In this document: positions 1 to 9,530 of the stretch, one piece after another
How the letters are laid out: each line of letters starts with the position of its first letter
How positions within the stretch are numbered: the first letter of the stretch is position 1
From: CAYUMU01 sp964445985
GTDB taxonomy: Bacteria > Planctomycetota > Planctomycetia > Pirellulales > S012-138
DNA length: 64,000 nt
Direction of reading: 5' to 3'
Assembly (NCBI GenBank): GCA_964445985.1
Contig: CAYUMU010000013.1
Coordinates: forward strand, 29,550-93,549
Program-made: the position numbers and the translations under genes
Notes under the pieces: generated by a model
What the model saw: the letters and a program-made list of their open reading frames with translations, nothing else
The model's database searches: none
Told to the model about the DNA's origin: nothing

Positions 1-178
1 GCAGCGCCGCCGCCAACATGGTCGTGAAGCCCACCCAGCCCACCCAGCCCAGCACGACAAACGACACGTGCCTTGCATTCGCACCGCCGGCGACATTCTG
101 GACCACGCCCCCCGGGTTGGTGTGCGCCACGGCTCGCCGACCCGTGGGCAGAAGTGATGGTGGTCGCGACATCAGCAT
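1..178 (-). CDS. N-terminal part of a membrane protein, cut by the window edge
   Basis: This is an open frame of 59 codons that runs off the left edge. It starts at an ATG (178) or at a second ATG two codons later. The visible part has a polar, basic N-terminus (residues 1-38) and then a hydrophobic stretch rich in V, L, W and F (about residues 39-59), which looks like the first membrane helix. It follows the large envelope gene at 269-3544 on the same strand after 90 bases, so the two may be co-transcribed. No Shine-Dalgarno site is obvious. The family cannot be named from this fragment. Confidence 0.45.
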   Translation of the reverse strand, partial: MLMSRPPSLLPTGRRAVAHTNPGGVVQNVAGGANARHVSFVVLGWVGWVGFTTMLAAAL

Positions 179-268
179 GGAAGGTTCAGGGGCAGAAAGG
201 TGTCGGCGGATGGCGATGCACAGACCGGCCGGCGGGCAGGCCTTGCCATTTGCGTTTTTTGGAGATCG

Positions 269-3200
269 TCACGGGGGTCCAAAGGATTCGTGAGAGTCGG
301 TTCCACTGACGGCTCCCGCCATGGGGGCAGCCATGGTGGAAGTTTCCCGATCGTCGTGCGGCGCGAAGGAATACTCCGGCTGCGTTGAACCGCGTTCGGC
401 GATCAGCGAACTCTGGCCCGCCGGGGGCCGAGGCGTTTCGGTCTCGGTAACCAGCATGCGTTTGAGAATGGCCGCGATCAAAGCAAATACCAAACCCAAG
501 GCCGCGGCCTGCGCCACCACCAGAGCGGCTTCGGGCTGCAATGCGGCCAGCGCGGCCAGCAACACCACCAGTACCAACAACACACCCGGTCGCCGCGCCC
601 AAGGCACGTACAGCAACAGCAGTCCGCTGAACAGCAGCCAGCCAGAAGCAATGGCCACGAGCCCCACCCGGCGCGCGGCGCCGAAACTGATTTCGTTGAT
701 GGGCTTGGACGAACTAAACAAGTACACGTTGCCGCTAGGCACAAAATCGGCCGCTTCGGGCGCGCCGCACCATTCCGCCAATTGCGCCGAACTCAACAGC
801 GGCATGCGAGCCCAATGCGTGCCTTGCCAGCGCCAACGGAACTCGCGCGACGCATTGGCTGGTCCATAGAGCAAATGTTGGTCCTCTGGCAGAACCAGTT
901 GCCAGTAGATTCGCCTCACCCAGGGATCACCCAGCACCTTGGCCACCCGCGCCTCGTGGTGCATGGAAGCCAGCGGGCCTCCCACTTGGTATTGCAGTTC
1001 CAGCAAGCGGTTGAGGCGACCGGCATCCGAGCTTAGTTGCACTTCGAGCACATCGCCGGTCAATACGGCCATGGCGGGTGAACCATCGAGCAACGCAAAG
1101 ACCGGCTCTTCGGCGCCTGGGGGTAGTTCCAATCGCAACGTGGGTTCGGTGCTGGTGAACCGCATGATCAGCCGATCGTGCCGCAGGTCTCCGGTAAACG
1201 ACGTGGTGTACCAGGCTTTTTCGACCAGCGTTTGGACGGGCGCCCGCGAGGTTGCCCGACGCGCCAAGAAAGCAAACTCGCCCGCCTTGGCGTCCGTGGC
1301 CTTGAAGTTCAAAATGTTGCCATTGCCCCGCGGCGATGACACTCCTTGCACGCCTTTCCAGGTTTCGCCGTGCGGGCGGATTTCCAAACCGGTTGCCTTG
1401 ACCGAAATCGCGCTCTCGCGCCATTCGCTCAGAGTGGGTTGCAGCAAGGGCGCCGTGATCAGCGTGCTGCGATCCCCCTGCACGGCATCGTGCAGGATGC
1501 GATAGTGCGCGACGACCTGAAACGTGCCCAATTGATTGCGGGCAGGCACCAAAACTCGCGCCACCGAGCCGGCCGAGCCTTCGCCGGGCAACAATACGTA
1601 CTCCACATCGCGACCATCGAGCGTGATGTTTTGCAAATCGACGCTCGGCGGCACCAAGAGCGTTACGCCGGCGGTAGGTTCGTACGAAACCCGGTAGCTC
1701 AATCGTTGCTCGACCTCGGTGGTTTGAGCATCCACCGTCAGTTGGCTTTCGCTATCGACGGTAATTCGTCGCGAGTGCACAACCAGGTCCGCAACGTAGT
1801 CCGCTTGCGGCGATTCGGCGCGATAATACAAGGTGCGCGCCACGCCAAACCCATCGGATGGAATTTGTTGCCGAACAAGGCCCAACAACGCTTCTTGCCG
1901 GGGAATCAACGAGACGTTTTCCGCGGGCATGACCCAAACCTGGGCCGGGTTCAAAAGGTTGGCTTCCGGTTGGGGCACGGTAAATGTGAGCGGCGCGGAC
2001 TGGCCGGAGTGCGCCAAATGAGCGCGAATGGCCAGTTCGAGCTTGCCTTCCGTGGCCTGCTTGAGAGGAATCACGAATGGCCGCGTTTGGTCGTACCGTA
2101 CCGAGTCCATATCGACCAGGCTTTCCGGCCCGATGTCATCGACCACCCAATCCGACAGATGCACCGGCAGGTTCAATACCCTCGCGCCATCGATGTTGTA
2201 TTTCAGCGTGGCTTCGAGCAGCAGCAAGTGCGGCTGAACCGAGACTTTATAGATGGGGTCCACGCGAATCCTTGTTTCGCGCCGTAAAATGGTGGTTTTT
2301 AACGAAGCCGGCTGTCGCCAGAATATGAATGCGGCCGTGTAATCTTCGCTCTGCACTTCCTCAGGCAAATCGGCCACCGCCACCTGGCGAACCTCCGGCA
2401 TCAGGCGTTTCCACACGGCCTGCCAACCGTCGGCCGTTTGAATGGCGATGTGCCCCGACTGTCGCACGGCTCCCACCACGTCGTAGCCGGCTAACTCGAT
2501 CTCCTCCAATGGTTTCGAGGGATCGAGCGGCCGCTCCGTTACCAGTTGAACCTCTTCGGGATCGGAACTGGCTTCACGCAGCACACGGACCACTTGCCCT
2601 GGCTTGCGGCCGCCCGTGGAACTGACCGTGAAGCGGGGGTCGTCGTTCACCAGTTTGGCATCGGGCGGAAGCCTTACCGAGAAGGTCTCGAACGGCCCGC
2701 CAAAACTGCTGACTTTGAGCCGGGCCTCGGTTCGGACGCTCTGCCCATCAATCTGGCACACAATAAACGCGTCGACGCGCAGATCGCTCGAAGACCGCAC
2801 CAGCCGCTGGCTGCTCGATCCCCAGGAGAGCGAGCTCAGGCCGTCCAAGCCCGACAGCTTGAAGTGCGTTTCGTTCTTGACGTGGGTCTCCGAGAGCAAT
2901 TCGGCGCCAATCACCGTGCCCGCTTCTTGTTTGCCCGGCACGGTGAGGGCCAGTTGCGGCTGAACGCTTTTGGGAACGGTCAGTTGAAGCTGGGTTTCGC
3001 CGTCGTCCTTCAATAGCCGCACCAGGGCGGCCAGCGAACACTTGTACGTGCCAGGTTCCCCAGAAATCCACCAATCGAAGCCGCCGCGGCGGTCGTTGAA
3101 GCGAAGAAACTGGTCGCCATTGCCATTAAACTCGGGCTTGCCTTTCAACAGGCACTCACCGAGCCGGAGCGGTATCCGCGTCCAGCCGGGCGAACGGACC

Positions 3201-3544
3201 CGCGCCTCGAACTCGATCTTCAGGTCGGCGAACTCGTCGACAGCCGTGTCGCCATCTGCAGGCGCCGCCGGCATTTGCACATTTCCGCTAATCGACATTT
3301 GCAGCAGGGTGTAGAGCGGCTCCATCCCGCCCTGCTCCACTTGCTTTTGGATATCGATCAGTCGTCGCAGTTCTTCGAGAGTCAGACCGGGGAAGGGCAC
3401 CAGCTGCCCCTCGCGGTCGCGAAAATGCAAGGTAGGCTCTTCTTTGACGGGTGGCTGCGGTTGCGTCTCAACTTCCTGGGCGCAAACCAAGATCGGCACG
3501 GCAATTACAGCCAGCCAACACGCGATATGTAGAACAGATCGCAA
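269..3544 (-). CDS. Large exported, C-terminally membrane-anchored protein (1091 aa), function unknown
   Basis: The protein begins with a signal peptide (about residues 1-22, hydrophobic core, cleavage near CAQ). A Pro/Gln/Glu-rich linker and a short helical segment (TLEELRRLIDIQKQVE) follow. The next roughly 900 residues alternate charged and beta-type stretches without Cys pairs, which suggests a beta-rich periplasmic domain. Two or three hydrophobic helices lie at about residues 962-1031, ahead of a polar 60-residue tail. The predicted topology is therefore a large periplasmic body anchored by C-terminal helices. I do not recognise a named family. It is transcribed divergently from the DUF4139 gene at 4099, another large envelope protein, so a functional link is possible but unproven. 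Confidence 0.85.
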   Translation of the reverse strand: MRSVLHIACWLAVIAVPILVCAQEVETQPQPPVKEEPTLHFRDREGQLVPFPGLTLEELRRLIDIQKQVEQGGMEPLYTLLQMSISGNVQMPAAPADGDTAVDEFADLKIEFEARVRSPGWTRIPLRLGECLLKGKPEFNGNGDQFLRFNDRRGGFDWWISGEPGTYKCSLAALVRLLKDDGETQLQLTVPKSVQPQLALTVPGKQEAGTVIGAELLSETHVKNETHFKLSGLDGLSSLSWGSSSQRLVRSSSDLRVDAFIVCQIDGQSVRTEARLKVSSFGGPFETFSVRLPPDAKLVNDDPRFTVSSTGGRKPGQVVRVLREASSDPEEVQLVTERPLDPSKPLEEIELAGYDVVGAVRQSGHIAIQTADGWQAVWKRLMPEVRQVAVADLPEEVQSEDYTAAFIFWRQPASLKTTILRRETRIRVDPIYKVSVQPHLLLLEATLKYNIDGARVLNLPVHLSDWVVDDIGPESLVDMDSVRYDQTRPFVIPLKQATEGKLELAIRAHLAHSGQSAPLTFTVPQPEANLLNPAQVWVMPAENVSLIPRQEALLGLVRQQIPSDGFGVARTLYYRAESPQADYVADLVVHSRRITVDSESQLTVDAQTTEVEQRLSYRVSYEPTAGVTLLVPPSVDLQNITLDGRDVEYVLLPGEGSAGSVARVLVPARNQLGTFQVVAHYRILHDAVQGDRSTLITAPLLQPTLSEWRESAISVKATGLEIRPHGETWKGVQGVSSPRGNGNILNFKATDAKAGEFAFLARRATSRAPVQTLVEKAWYTTSFTGDLRHDRLIMRFTSTEPTLRLELPPGAEEPVFALLDGSPAMAVLTGDVLEVQLSSDAGRLNRLLELQYQVGGPLASMHHEARVAKVLGDPWVRRIYWQLVLPEDQHLLYGPANASREFRWRWQGTHWARMPLLSSAQLAEWCGAPEAADFVPSGNVYLFSSSKPINEISFGAARRVGLVAIASGWLLFSGLLLLYVPWARRPGVLLVLVVLLAALAALQPEAALVVAQAAALGLVFALIAAILKRMLVTETETPRPPAGQSSLIAERGSTQPEYSFAPHDDRETSTMAAPMAGAVSGTDSHESFGPP

Positions 3545-4098
3545 GACAATGCATCCTTTTCGGCGATTCGTTCCGGGGAAACCGCCGTCAGATATGTTGG
3601 AAGAGAGAAAGGCTCCGGACGTAAACTTGTACGGATACGCCTACCTGTTGGGTTGCGTCAGGCTGACCCACGGTTACAACCTTTTCGGGCATCGGAGCAG
3701 CCGCCATGCTGTCACCTTCTATTCTAACCCAAGGTTAAAGTCACCACAAAGTATGAAATCGTCGGCATTAACAAATCGACGTCGCCTGGCCGGGCCATAC
3801 GACCCCCGGCCGACTCCCCCGCGCAACGTTTTATGCTGCCTGGATCAATTGCAACACCTTGGTCCGGCCTTTTAAGGGCGGGGGGGATGATCCCGAGCCG
3901 CCGGCAAACCTGAGTCAATTTGCCTACAAAAATCAAAAACGGCGGAACTTCGCCCACGGCAGTAGCGTCTGAGCCCTGAGTGGGACAATCTGCTCGCCGC
4001 CAGGGGGGCAAAGGCCGTGGGCAGATTGTCCGCGATCCTCACAAAATTCGATCCGATTTCCTTCGACGTCACCTGCCCATTCTGAGGAAACTTTTCCG
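3545..4098. other. Intergenic region between divergent envelope genes
   Basis: These 554 bases separate two genes that point away from each other, so both promoters should lie here. Open frames in it are short and look like chance. I see no convincing -35/-10 pair, RNA gene or repeat. Confidence 0.5.
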
Positions 4099-6216
4099 AT
4101 GCCCTACTCCGTTGCCACCCGAAAGAAATCGAGCTCGTTAGCCCGTTGGACTTGTTCCGCGGTGGCCATCGGTTTGCTGTTGGTGAGCACGGCAGAGCGC
4201 GGCTGGACGGAGGAACCCGCGGACAAGCTGCCGCTCAATAAAGTGGTCATGTTCAACTCTGGCGTGGCGTTCTTCGAGCATGGCGGAGAAGTAAAGGGCG
4301 ACGCCGAAATCGAGTTGCAATTTAACGTGAAAGACATCAACGACTTGCTGAAAAGCCTGGTCGTGCAAGACCTGGGGGGCGGGTCTGTTTCCACCGTGAA
4401 CTACGCCTCCAAGAACCCCATCACCAAAACCCTGCGAACATTCGCCATCGACCTGACCGCCAACCCCACTTTGGCGGACCTCCTCAACCAGGTGCGGGGC
4501 GAGAAAGTACAGGTAGATGCCCCGAACGCCATCGAAGGCGTGATCCTCGGCGTGGAACGCCGGAAGCAGCAGGTGGGCGACGACAAGGCCGTGGAAGTGG
4601 ACATGCTCAACCTGCTCACCGAAGAGGGGTTGCGCAGCGTGCCTTTGGCGTCGGTCGTTCGCATCCGTCTGCTGAATGAAACGCTCAATGCCGAGCTACG
4701 TCAGGCTTTAGCGATTTTGGCCACCAGCCATTCCACCGAATCCAAGTCGGTCCAGCTTCACTTCCGCGGCGAGGGAGAGCGGCCCGTCCGCTTGGGCTAC
4801 ATTCAAGATGCCCCCATCTGGAAAACCAGCTACCGGCTGGTGCTGAAAGACGACACCAAGCCAACCCTGCAAGGTTGGGCTATCGTGGAGAACACCACGG
4901 AGCAAGATTGGAAAAACGTCGATCTCACGCTGGTTAGCGGTCGTCCCATTTCGTTTGTGATGGACCTTTATGAACCGCTCTATGTGCCGCGACCGGAGGT
5001 GGCCCTGGAATTGTTCGCGTCGTTGCGGCCGCAGACCTACAACCAAGATCTGGCAGCGGCCGATGCGGATTTCCGCCGCAAGGCCGATGGCAAAGCCGAA
5101 GAACGCGACGCGAGCGAGGCTAACCGTTACTTTGCCGGGCCACCCGCTGCCAAACGCAACTCTGGCCTGGCCCTGCAGGAGCAAGCCAAACAGGCGGCGT
5201 CAGGCAAATCATTCGATCCCAGCCAGGGCGTTCAGTCCTTGGCCCAGGCGGCCGATGTGGGCGAGTTGTTTCAATACCACATCGAAACCCCGGTGGACCT
5301 GCCGCGTCAGCGTTCGGCCATGCTGCCCATCGTCAACGGCAATGTCGAGGCCGAAAAAGTCTCGATCTACAACGCCAACGTGCAGGCCAAGCATCCGCTC
5401 AACGGGTTTTACCTGACCAACAGCACCGGCTTGCACCTCATGCAGGGCCCCATCACGGTGTTCGACGGCGGGGTTTACGCCGGCGACGCCCAAATTCAAG
5501 ATCTTCAGCCAAACACCAAGCGGTTGGTGAGCTACGCGCTCGACCTCGATACCGAAGTTTCGCCCCAACGAACCGTCAACAATAGCACCCTGGTGTCGGT
5601 GCGGATCGTCAAAGGCACCCTGTATGCTTCGTATAAGCACCGCCGCAGCATGGAGTACACCATCAAAAACTCGGGCAATCGGGCCAAGAAGGTACTCATC
5701 GAGCAACCGGTCGATGCCACTTGGAAATTGATCGAGCCGAGCGAAGCGACCGAAAAAACCCGCGACCTGTACCGATTTGCCGTCGAGGCCCCCCCGGGCG
5801 TCCCGGTCAAATTGGTCGTTACCGAAGAATACGTGGCTGCTCAAAGTATCGCTTTGAGCAACGCCAGCGAAAGCTCTATTCTGGTCTACGAACGAGGCCC
5901 CACCGTTAGCGAAAAGATCAAGGAAGCCCTCCGCGAAGTTATCCGCCGCAAACAAGAGATTTCGCAGGTCGCAACCGACCGGCAGGCACTCGAGGCCCAA
6001 ATCAGCGTGATCGACCAGGAGCAAACGCGAATCCGCCAGAACATGGTGCAGCTCGATCGCAACACCGATCTCTACAACCGCTACGTGAAAAAATTTGGCG
6101 ATCAGGAAGATTTAATCGAGGGTATGCGGACCAAGATTCGAGCCCTGGCCGAAAAAGAAGCCGCGCTTCGCAAGGCATTGGATGCCTATCTGATTGAATT
6201 AACCATCGAAAGCTAA
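4099..6216 (+). CDS. DUF4139-type exported protein with C-terminal coiled coil
   Basis: This 705-residue protein has a signal peptide-like N-terminus (residues about 14-35, ending near RGWTEEP). The body shows the pattern of DUF4139 proteins: an N-terminal segment beginning with KVVMFNSGVAFFEH, a central beta-rich part with W-I-V-E-N-T-T-E-Q-D-W and LVSGRPISF, and late motifs such as YTIKNSGNRAKKVLIEQP. The last 110 residues (about 590-700) are Gln/Arg/Glu-rich and helical, which suggests a coiled coil. DUF4139 proteins are envelope proteins of unsettled function. The ATG at 4099 is used because the signal peptide follows directly. The gene is divergent from the 1091-residue protein. Confidence 0.85.
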   Translation: MPYSVATRKKSSSLARWTCSAVAIGLLLVSTAERGWTEEPADKLPLNKVVMFNSGVAFFEHGGEVKGDAEIELQFNVKDINDLLKSLVVQDLGGGSVSTVNYASKNPITKTLRTFAIDLTANPTLADLLNQVRGEKVQVDAPNAIEGVILGVERRKQQVGDDKAVEVDMLNLLTEEGLRSVPLASVVRIRLLNETLNAELRQALAILATSHSTESKSVQLHFRGEGERPVRLGYIQDAPIWKTSYRLVLKDDTKPTLQGWAIVENTTEQDWKNVDLTLVSGRPISFVMDLYEPLYVPRPEVALELFASLRPQTYNQDLAAADADFRRKADGKAEERDASEANRYFAGPPAAKRNSGLALQEQAKQAASGKSFDPSQGVQSLAQAADVGELFQYHIETPVDLPRQRSAMLPIVNGNVEAEKVSIYNANVQAKHPLNGFYLTNSTGLHLMQGPITVFDGGVYAGDAQIQDLQPNTKRLVSYALDLDTEVSPQRTVNNSTLVSVRIVKGTLYASYKHRRSMEYTIKNSGNRAKKVLIEQPVDATWKLIEPSEATEKTRDLYRFAVEAPPGVPVKLVVTEEYVAAQSIALSNASESSILVYERGPTVSEKIKEALREVIRRKQEISQVATDRQALEAQISVIDQEQTRIRQNMVQLDRNTDLYNRYVKKFGDQEDLIEGMRTKIRALAEKEAALRKALDAYLIELTIES

Positions 6217-6667
6217 CCCCCCATTTATGGCGGGTCGCGTCAAGAATAGCGCGGCTGGCAACAGAAAATTGGCATCATCTGACCAGGTGTCCACTTGGTT
6301 TGTGGGTGGCCAAAATTGGGAGAACGGCCGCCATGTCCGGCTCAACAACGAGGTATCCTTGCAGGTAAAGCAGGCTGTCTGCGGCGACCCTTCGGCCAGC
6401 AACCACTTTTCCCGACCTTCGTAACCGCTACCACCCGAAGATCAATAGGTTAAGAACCTTCCGACAATGCCATCAGTGATAGCTAGTCTAGGAAGTCTGG
6501 GGGAATCAGAGTTGCTTGACAGACGCATACCCACGGGTTTAACTGTTTGGAGAACGGCGGTCGAGCGACCAGATGGTCCGCCGAAGCCTAACGGTCACTC
6601 GCCGTTAGATCCTTGATTTTGACGCCGCCGAGTGCAACCAGATGCTGCAATTTTGGGAGACCTGTGC
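6217..6667. other. Intergenic region upstream of the small heme protein
   Basis: These 451 bases hold no convincing gene. They contain a promoter-like pair (6516-6544) and a perfect 7-base stem (6588-6594 with 6602-6608, 7-base loop) about 60 bases before the next start codon. The stem may be part of the 5' leader of the cytochrome-like gene. Confidence 0.5.
6516..6544 (+). promoter_or_regulatory. Possible sigma-70-type promoter for the small heme protein
   Basis: A perfect TTGACA is followed by a 17-base spacer and a weak -10 hexamer, TTAACT (3 of 6 consensus bases). It sits about 125 bases before the ATG at 6668. The -35 match and spacing are good and the -10 is poor, so this is a candidate only. 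Confidence 0.3.
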
Positions 6668-7018
6668 ATGAAGAAGGCTGTGTTGACAGTGATGGCGTTC
6701 GTCGCCATTGGTGGGGCGGCATTCGCCATCCCCCCTTTCGGTAAGGAATTCGACGCGCTGTACGTGAAGCCGGGCAGTGCGCTCGAAGCCAAGGTCAAGG
6801 AAGCCAAGTGCAACGTGTGCCACGTGGGCCCGAAGAAGCAGGATCGCAATGCTTACGGCATGGCGCTGTCCGAACTTCTCGACAAGAAAGACGACGCCAA
6901 GAACCCCGAGAAGATCAAGGCCGCCCTCGAAACGGTTGCCAAGATGAAGTCGGGGGGCGCCGACTCGCCCACCTTTGGTGAGTTGATCGAGTCGGGCAAG
7001 CTGCCCGCTGGCGAGTAA
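6668..7018 (+). CDS. Small exported protein with one c-type heme motif
   Basis: This 116-residue protein has a clean signal peptide (residues 1-19, cut near AFA-IPP). The mature part is rich in Lys and has a single CNVCH motif at residues 47-51, the pattern for covalent c-type heme attachment in the periplasm. It is shorter and more charged than classical cytochrome c, and a distal Met ligand is not certain (M60 and M97 are candidates). The start at 6668 is preferred over an in-frame ATG 12 codons upstream because it places the signal peptide at the N-terminus and has a GGGAGA-like site before it. A strong terminator follows at 7067. It could be an electron carrier of an envelope chain. Confidence 0.85.
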   Translation: MKKAVLTVMAFVAIGGAAFAIPPFGKEFDALYVKPGSALEAKVKEAKCNVCHVGPKKQDRNAYGMALSELLDKKDDAKNPEKIKAALETVAKMKSGGADSPTFGELIESGKLPAGE

Positions 7019-7066
7019 GCGTTGCCGCGCTCCAGTCAGCGCTGAAACGCCCTATGCAAATCGACT

Positions 7067-7106
7067 GCCGCGGTCCTGGGTTGAACCCCGCGACCGCGGC
7101 TTTTCT
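7067..7106 (+). terminator. Rho-independent terminator after the small heme protein
   Basis: A perfect 9-base stem (7067-7075 GCCGCGGTC with 7092-7100) encloses a 16-base loop and is followed by TTTTCT. It lies between two convergent genes. The T-run is on the plus-strand side, so it mainly serves the heme protein gene. Confidence 0.75.
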
Positions 7107-7151
7107 ATGCGCGCGTTTGCGTGTAATCAGCCAGCTGCCAATTCACTTGCT

Positions 7152-8327
7152 TCAGCCCAGATACACGGCATTGGCCGCGGCGATCGATGCGCCGGGGCTG
7201 AACTGGTAGTTCTGCTCGGCCAGCAATTGTTCCAAGGCGCCCAGCAGCAACAGCACGTTGTTGCGGCGGCTGGCATGGCCCATCAAACCAATTCGCCACG
7301 CTTTCCCCTTGAAGGCGCCGAGCCCTCCGCCGATTTCCACGCCAAACCGCTTGAGCAGTCCGCCGCGAACGGCAACGTCATCCACGCCATCGGGAATCAG
7401 CACGGCGTTGAGCATGGGGAGTTGATGACCTTCTTCGGCGGCATAGCGAACGCCGATCGCCGTGAGCCCGGCCTTGAGCGCGCGGTGGTTGAGCATGTGC
7501 CGCGCATGCACGGCATCCAGTCCTTCTTCGAGCAGCAACCGCACGGCTTCGTACAGCCCCCAGGTCATGTTGATGGGGGCCGTGTGATGGTAGACCCGTT
7601 CGCTGCCCCAGTAGCTGGCCAACATCGAGCTATCCAGATACCAGCTTTGCACTTTCTGCTTGCGGTTGAGAATGACCTCCATGGCTTGGCTGCTAAGCGA
7701 CACCGGGGCCAGACCCGGAGGGCAGCTCAAGCACTTTTGCGACCCGCTATAAATGGCGTCGATCTTCCAGCGGTCCACTTCCACCGGCACGCCGCCCAAG
7801 CTGGTCACGGCATCGACCAGCAGCAAGGCGCCAGCATCGTGGACCGCCTGGGAAATCTCTTCCAGCGGTTGCCAGGCGCCCGTGGAGGTTTCGGCCATCA
7901 CCACGCCCACCACCTTGGGCTTTTTGGCCAGGGCCGCTTCGAGATCGGCCACGCGAAAGACCTCGCCCCAGGGGCGTTCCACCTTAATTACCTCGGCGCC
8001 GCTCCGGCCGGCCACGTCGGCCATGCGGCCGCCGAACACGCCGTTCACGCAGACCACCATCTTGTCGCCCGGCTCAATCAGGTTGACCACGGCGGCTTCC
8101 ATGCCGGCGGAGCCCGTGCCGCTGACGGCGAAAGTCATTTGGTTCTCGGTGCAAAACAGCGTTCGCAGCATGCCTTGCAGGCCGTTCATCACTTCCAGGT
8201 AATAGGGATCGAGGTGGCCGACCGTCGAAGCTCCGAGCGCCTGCAGCACGCGGGGATGAACATCGCTAGGGCCCGGACCCATCAGCACGCGAACCGGGGG
8301 CGCCAACGGTGGAGGAAGTGCAGTCAT
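7152..8327 (-). CDS. Class V aminotransferase, alanine-glyoxylate / serine-pyruvate type
   Basis: This 391-residue protein is a pyridoxal-phosphate aminotransferase of class V, close to alanine-glyoxylate and serine-glyoxylate aminotransferases. Seen in the sequence are the N-terminal MGPGPSDVHPRVLQA motif, SGTGSAGMEAAV for phosphate binding (about residues 69-80), the cofactor aspartate in VDAVTS (D172), and the Schiff-base lysine in SGSQKCLSCPPG (K198). A C-terminal RIGLMGHAS motif is typical of the group. The start is the ATG at 8327, because the conserved region begins at once; a longer frame adds 23 unrelated residues. The likely role is transamination between glyoxylate and alanine or serine in the cytoplasm. 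The exact substrate cannot be fixed here. Confidence 0.9.
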   Translation of the reverse strand: MTALPPPLAPPVRVLMGPGPSDVHPRVLQALGASTVGHLDPYYLEVMNGLQGMLRTLFCTENQMTFAVSGTGSAGMEAAVVNLIEPGDKMVVCVNGVFGGRMADVAGRSGAEVIKVERPWGEVFRVADLEAALAKKPKVVGVVMAETSTGAWQPLEEISQAVHDAGALLLVDAVTSLGGVPVEVDRWKIDAIYSGSQKCLSCPPGLAPVSLSSQAMEVILNRKQKVQSWYLDSSMLASYWGSERVYHHTAPINMTWGLYEAVRLLLEEGLDAVHARHMLNHRALKAGLTAIGVRYAAEEGHQLPMLNAVLIPDGVDDVAVRGGLLKRFGVEIGGGLGAFKGKAWRIGLMGHASRRNNVLLLLGALEQLLAEQNYQFSPGASIAAANAVYLG

Positions 8328-8595
8328 CGCGAAGCTTTCCTGGCAGAAAGAACCATGGCGGGGAGGGAGGGCAAACCGCACGGCAGCCGCACACATCTTG
8401 GGCTACTGGGAGCAACCCGCAAGGGCCGGGAAGCTTAGCCGTCGATCCCCCAAACAGTTCCCGGTTCTAACTCGCTCTGCCCCGAAAGAAAAGGGGCCGG
8501 GGTCTGGTCGCCGCGCATGGGTCCATTAGCGTCTGGCCAATCGGCCAGGGGGATTAGTCGTCGGAAACCTTGGAGGCGCTGGCCGTAATCAGGCT

Positions 8596-8901
8596 CTACC
8601 AGGCCACATGCAGTCGGTTCTCTACCGCGTGCACACCGTCGATCTTGCGGATCATTTCCTGGGCAACCTGCTTGTGATAATACGTCGCCACCACGCCTTG
8701 CAGCACCACGCGCCCTTCGGTGGCTTCCACCGAGAGGGGCCGCATCCGAAAGTAGGGGTGCCTGGCCAACGTGGCACTGAGCTCGTCTGCCGACGGATGA
8801 AGCCGAATCGAAACGGTTTCCGAATTCGCGTTTGCCAGGGCCGTCTGAAGTTCGCGAGTTACCAGGGGCGCGGAAGGAGCCGGCGCATGCGGGAAAGTCA
8901 T
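8596..8901 (-). CDS. Small BON-domain-like protein
   Basis: The frame gives 101 residues from the ATG at 8901, or 127 from 8979. Residues about 18-98 follow the BON pattern: an amphipathic helix, then SVEATEGRVVLQGVVATYYHKQ, a second helix ending in IRKIDGVHAVENRLHV. BON domains are small alpha/beta modules of periplasmic or membrane-associated proteins. No signal peptide is visible at the shorter start, so the location is unclear. It is followed on the same strand by the aminotransferase after a 268-base gap, so it is probably a separate unit. The start is uncertain because no ribosome site stands out. Confidence 0.7.
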   Translation of the reverse strand: MTFPHAPAPSAPLVTRELQTALANANSETVSIRLHPSADELSATLARHPYFRMRPLSVEATEGRVVLQGVVATYYHKQVAQEMIRKIDGVHAVENRLHVAW

Positions 8902-9530
8902 GGAATTTTCTGAGGATAGGGAGGGGGGCGAGAGCCAAGCGGGTAGGTCTGCCAAGATTGCCTGGCGCCAATTAAGCACCTTGAGGTAATACTAGCAGCT
9001 CAACCATCGGTCACGGCAGGCCCTCAAGTTGAGTTCGCCCGTCGGATAAGGCAATTCGTTTGGCAGTAACAGCTAGACCTTGCCGGTTGTCCAAAATATG
9101 CGGGCCGGCAAAGGGGCTTTGCGGTCCTCCGCTTAACGAAACCGCTGCTCATCGCTGGCCGTAAGGCGGCACTTGGCAGCCTCGGGCAGGCCGCTTCGAT
9201 CTTGGCCCCGTTCGGGGTACAATCTGTTGAGAAATTGCCGGAAAGCAGCACCGCCAAAACCACGGGGGGGCATACTAGGTGTCTGCTTCCAACGCCAGCG
9301 CCAGGCGAGGGCCAGCCCGTGAGAAGAGCAAGTCGATTTGCCTGGATTTGTGCCGCAAAAGTGGGGCGAAGGTAACGAATCCGCAACCTGTGCCGTCGGC
9401 GTTGAGATTTCGCCACGGGCAAAGTTGCAAAACGGCCACGGTGGCGAAGAATCCCGTGGTACGTTTTTCTATTGTCTCTCTCCATTGCGGAGCACCGCGC
9501 GCCCAGACCAGGGCGAAGAATCGGTTTCTT
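8902..9530. other. Intergenic region before the DUF11-repeat lipoprotein
   Basis: This stretch lies between divergent genes. The frame of the downstream lipoprotein stays open back to a GTG at 9279, but the extra 84 codons have no conserved look and would bury the signal peptide, so I treat them as non-coding. A TACAAT (about 9219-9224) could be a -10 element with a weak -35. Nothing else is seen. Confidence 0.4.

Noticed and set aside
9279..9530. GTG-started extension of the DUF11 lipoprotein by 84 codons
   Set aside because: The lipobox signal peptide starts at 9531, so the upstream part would be mis-targeted; its composition is not protein-like.
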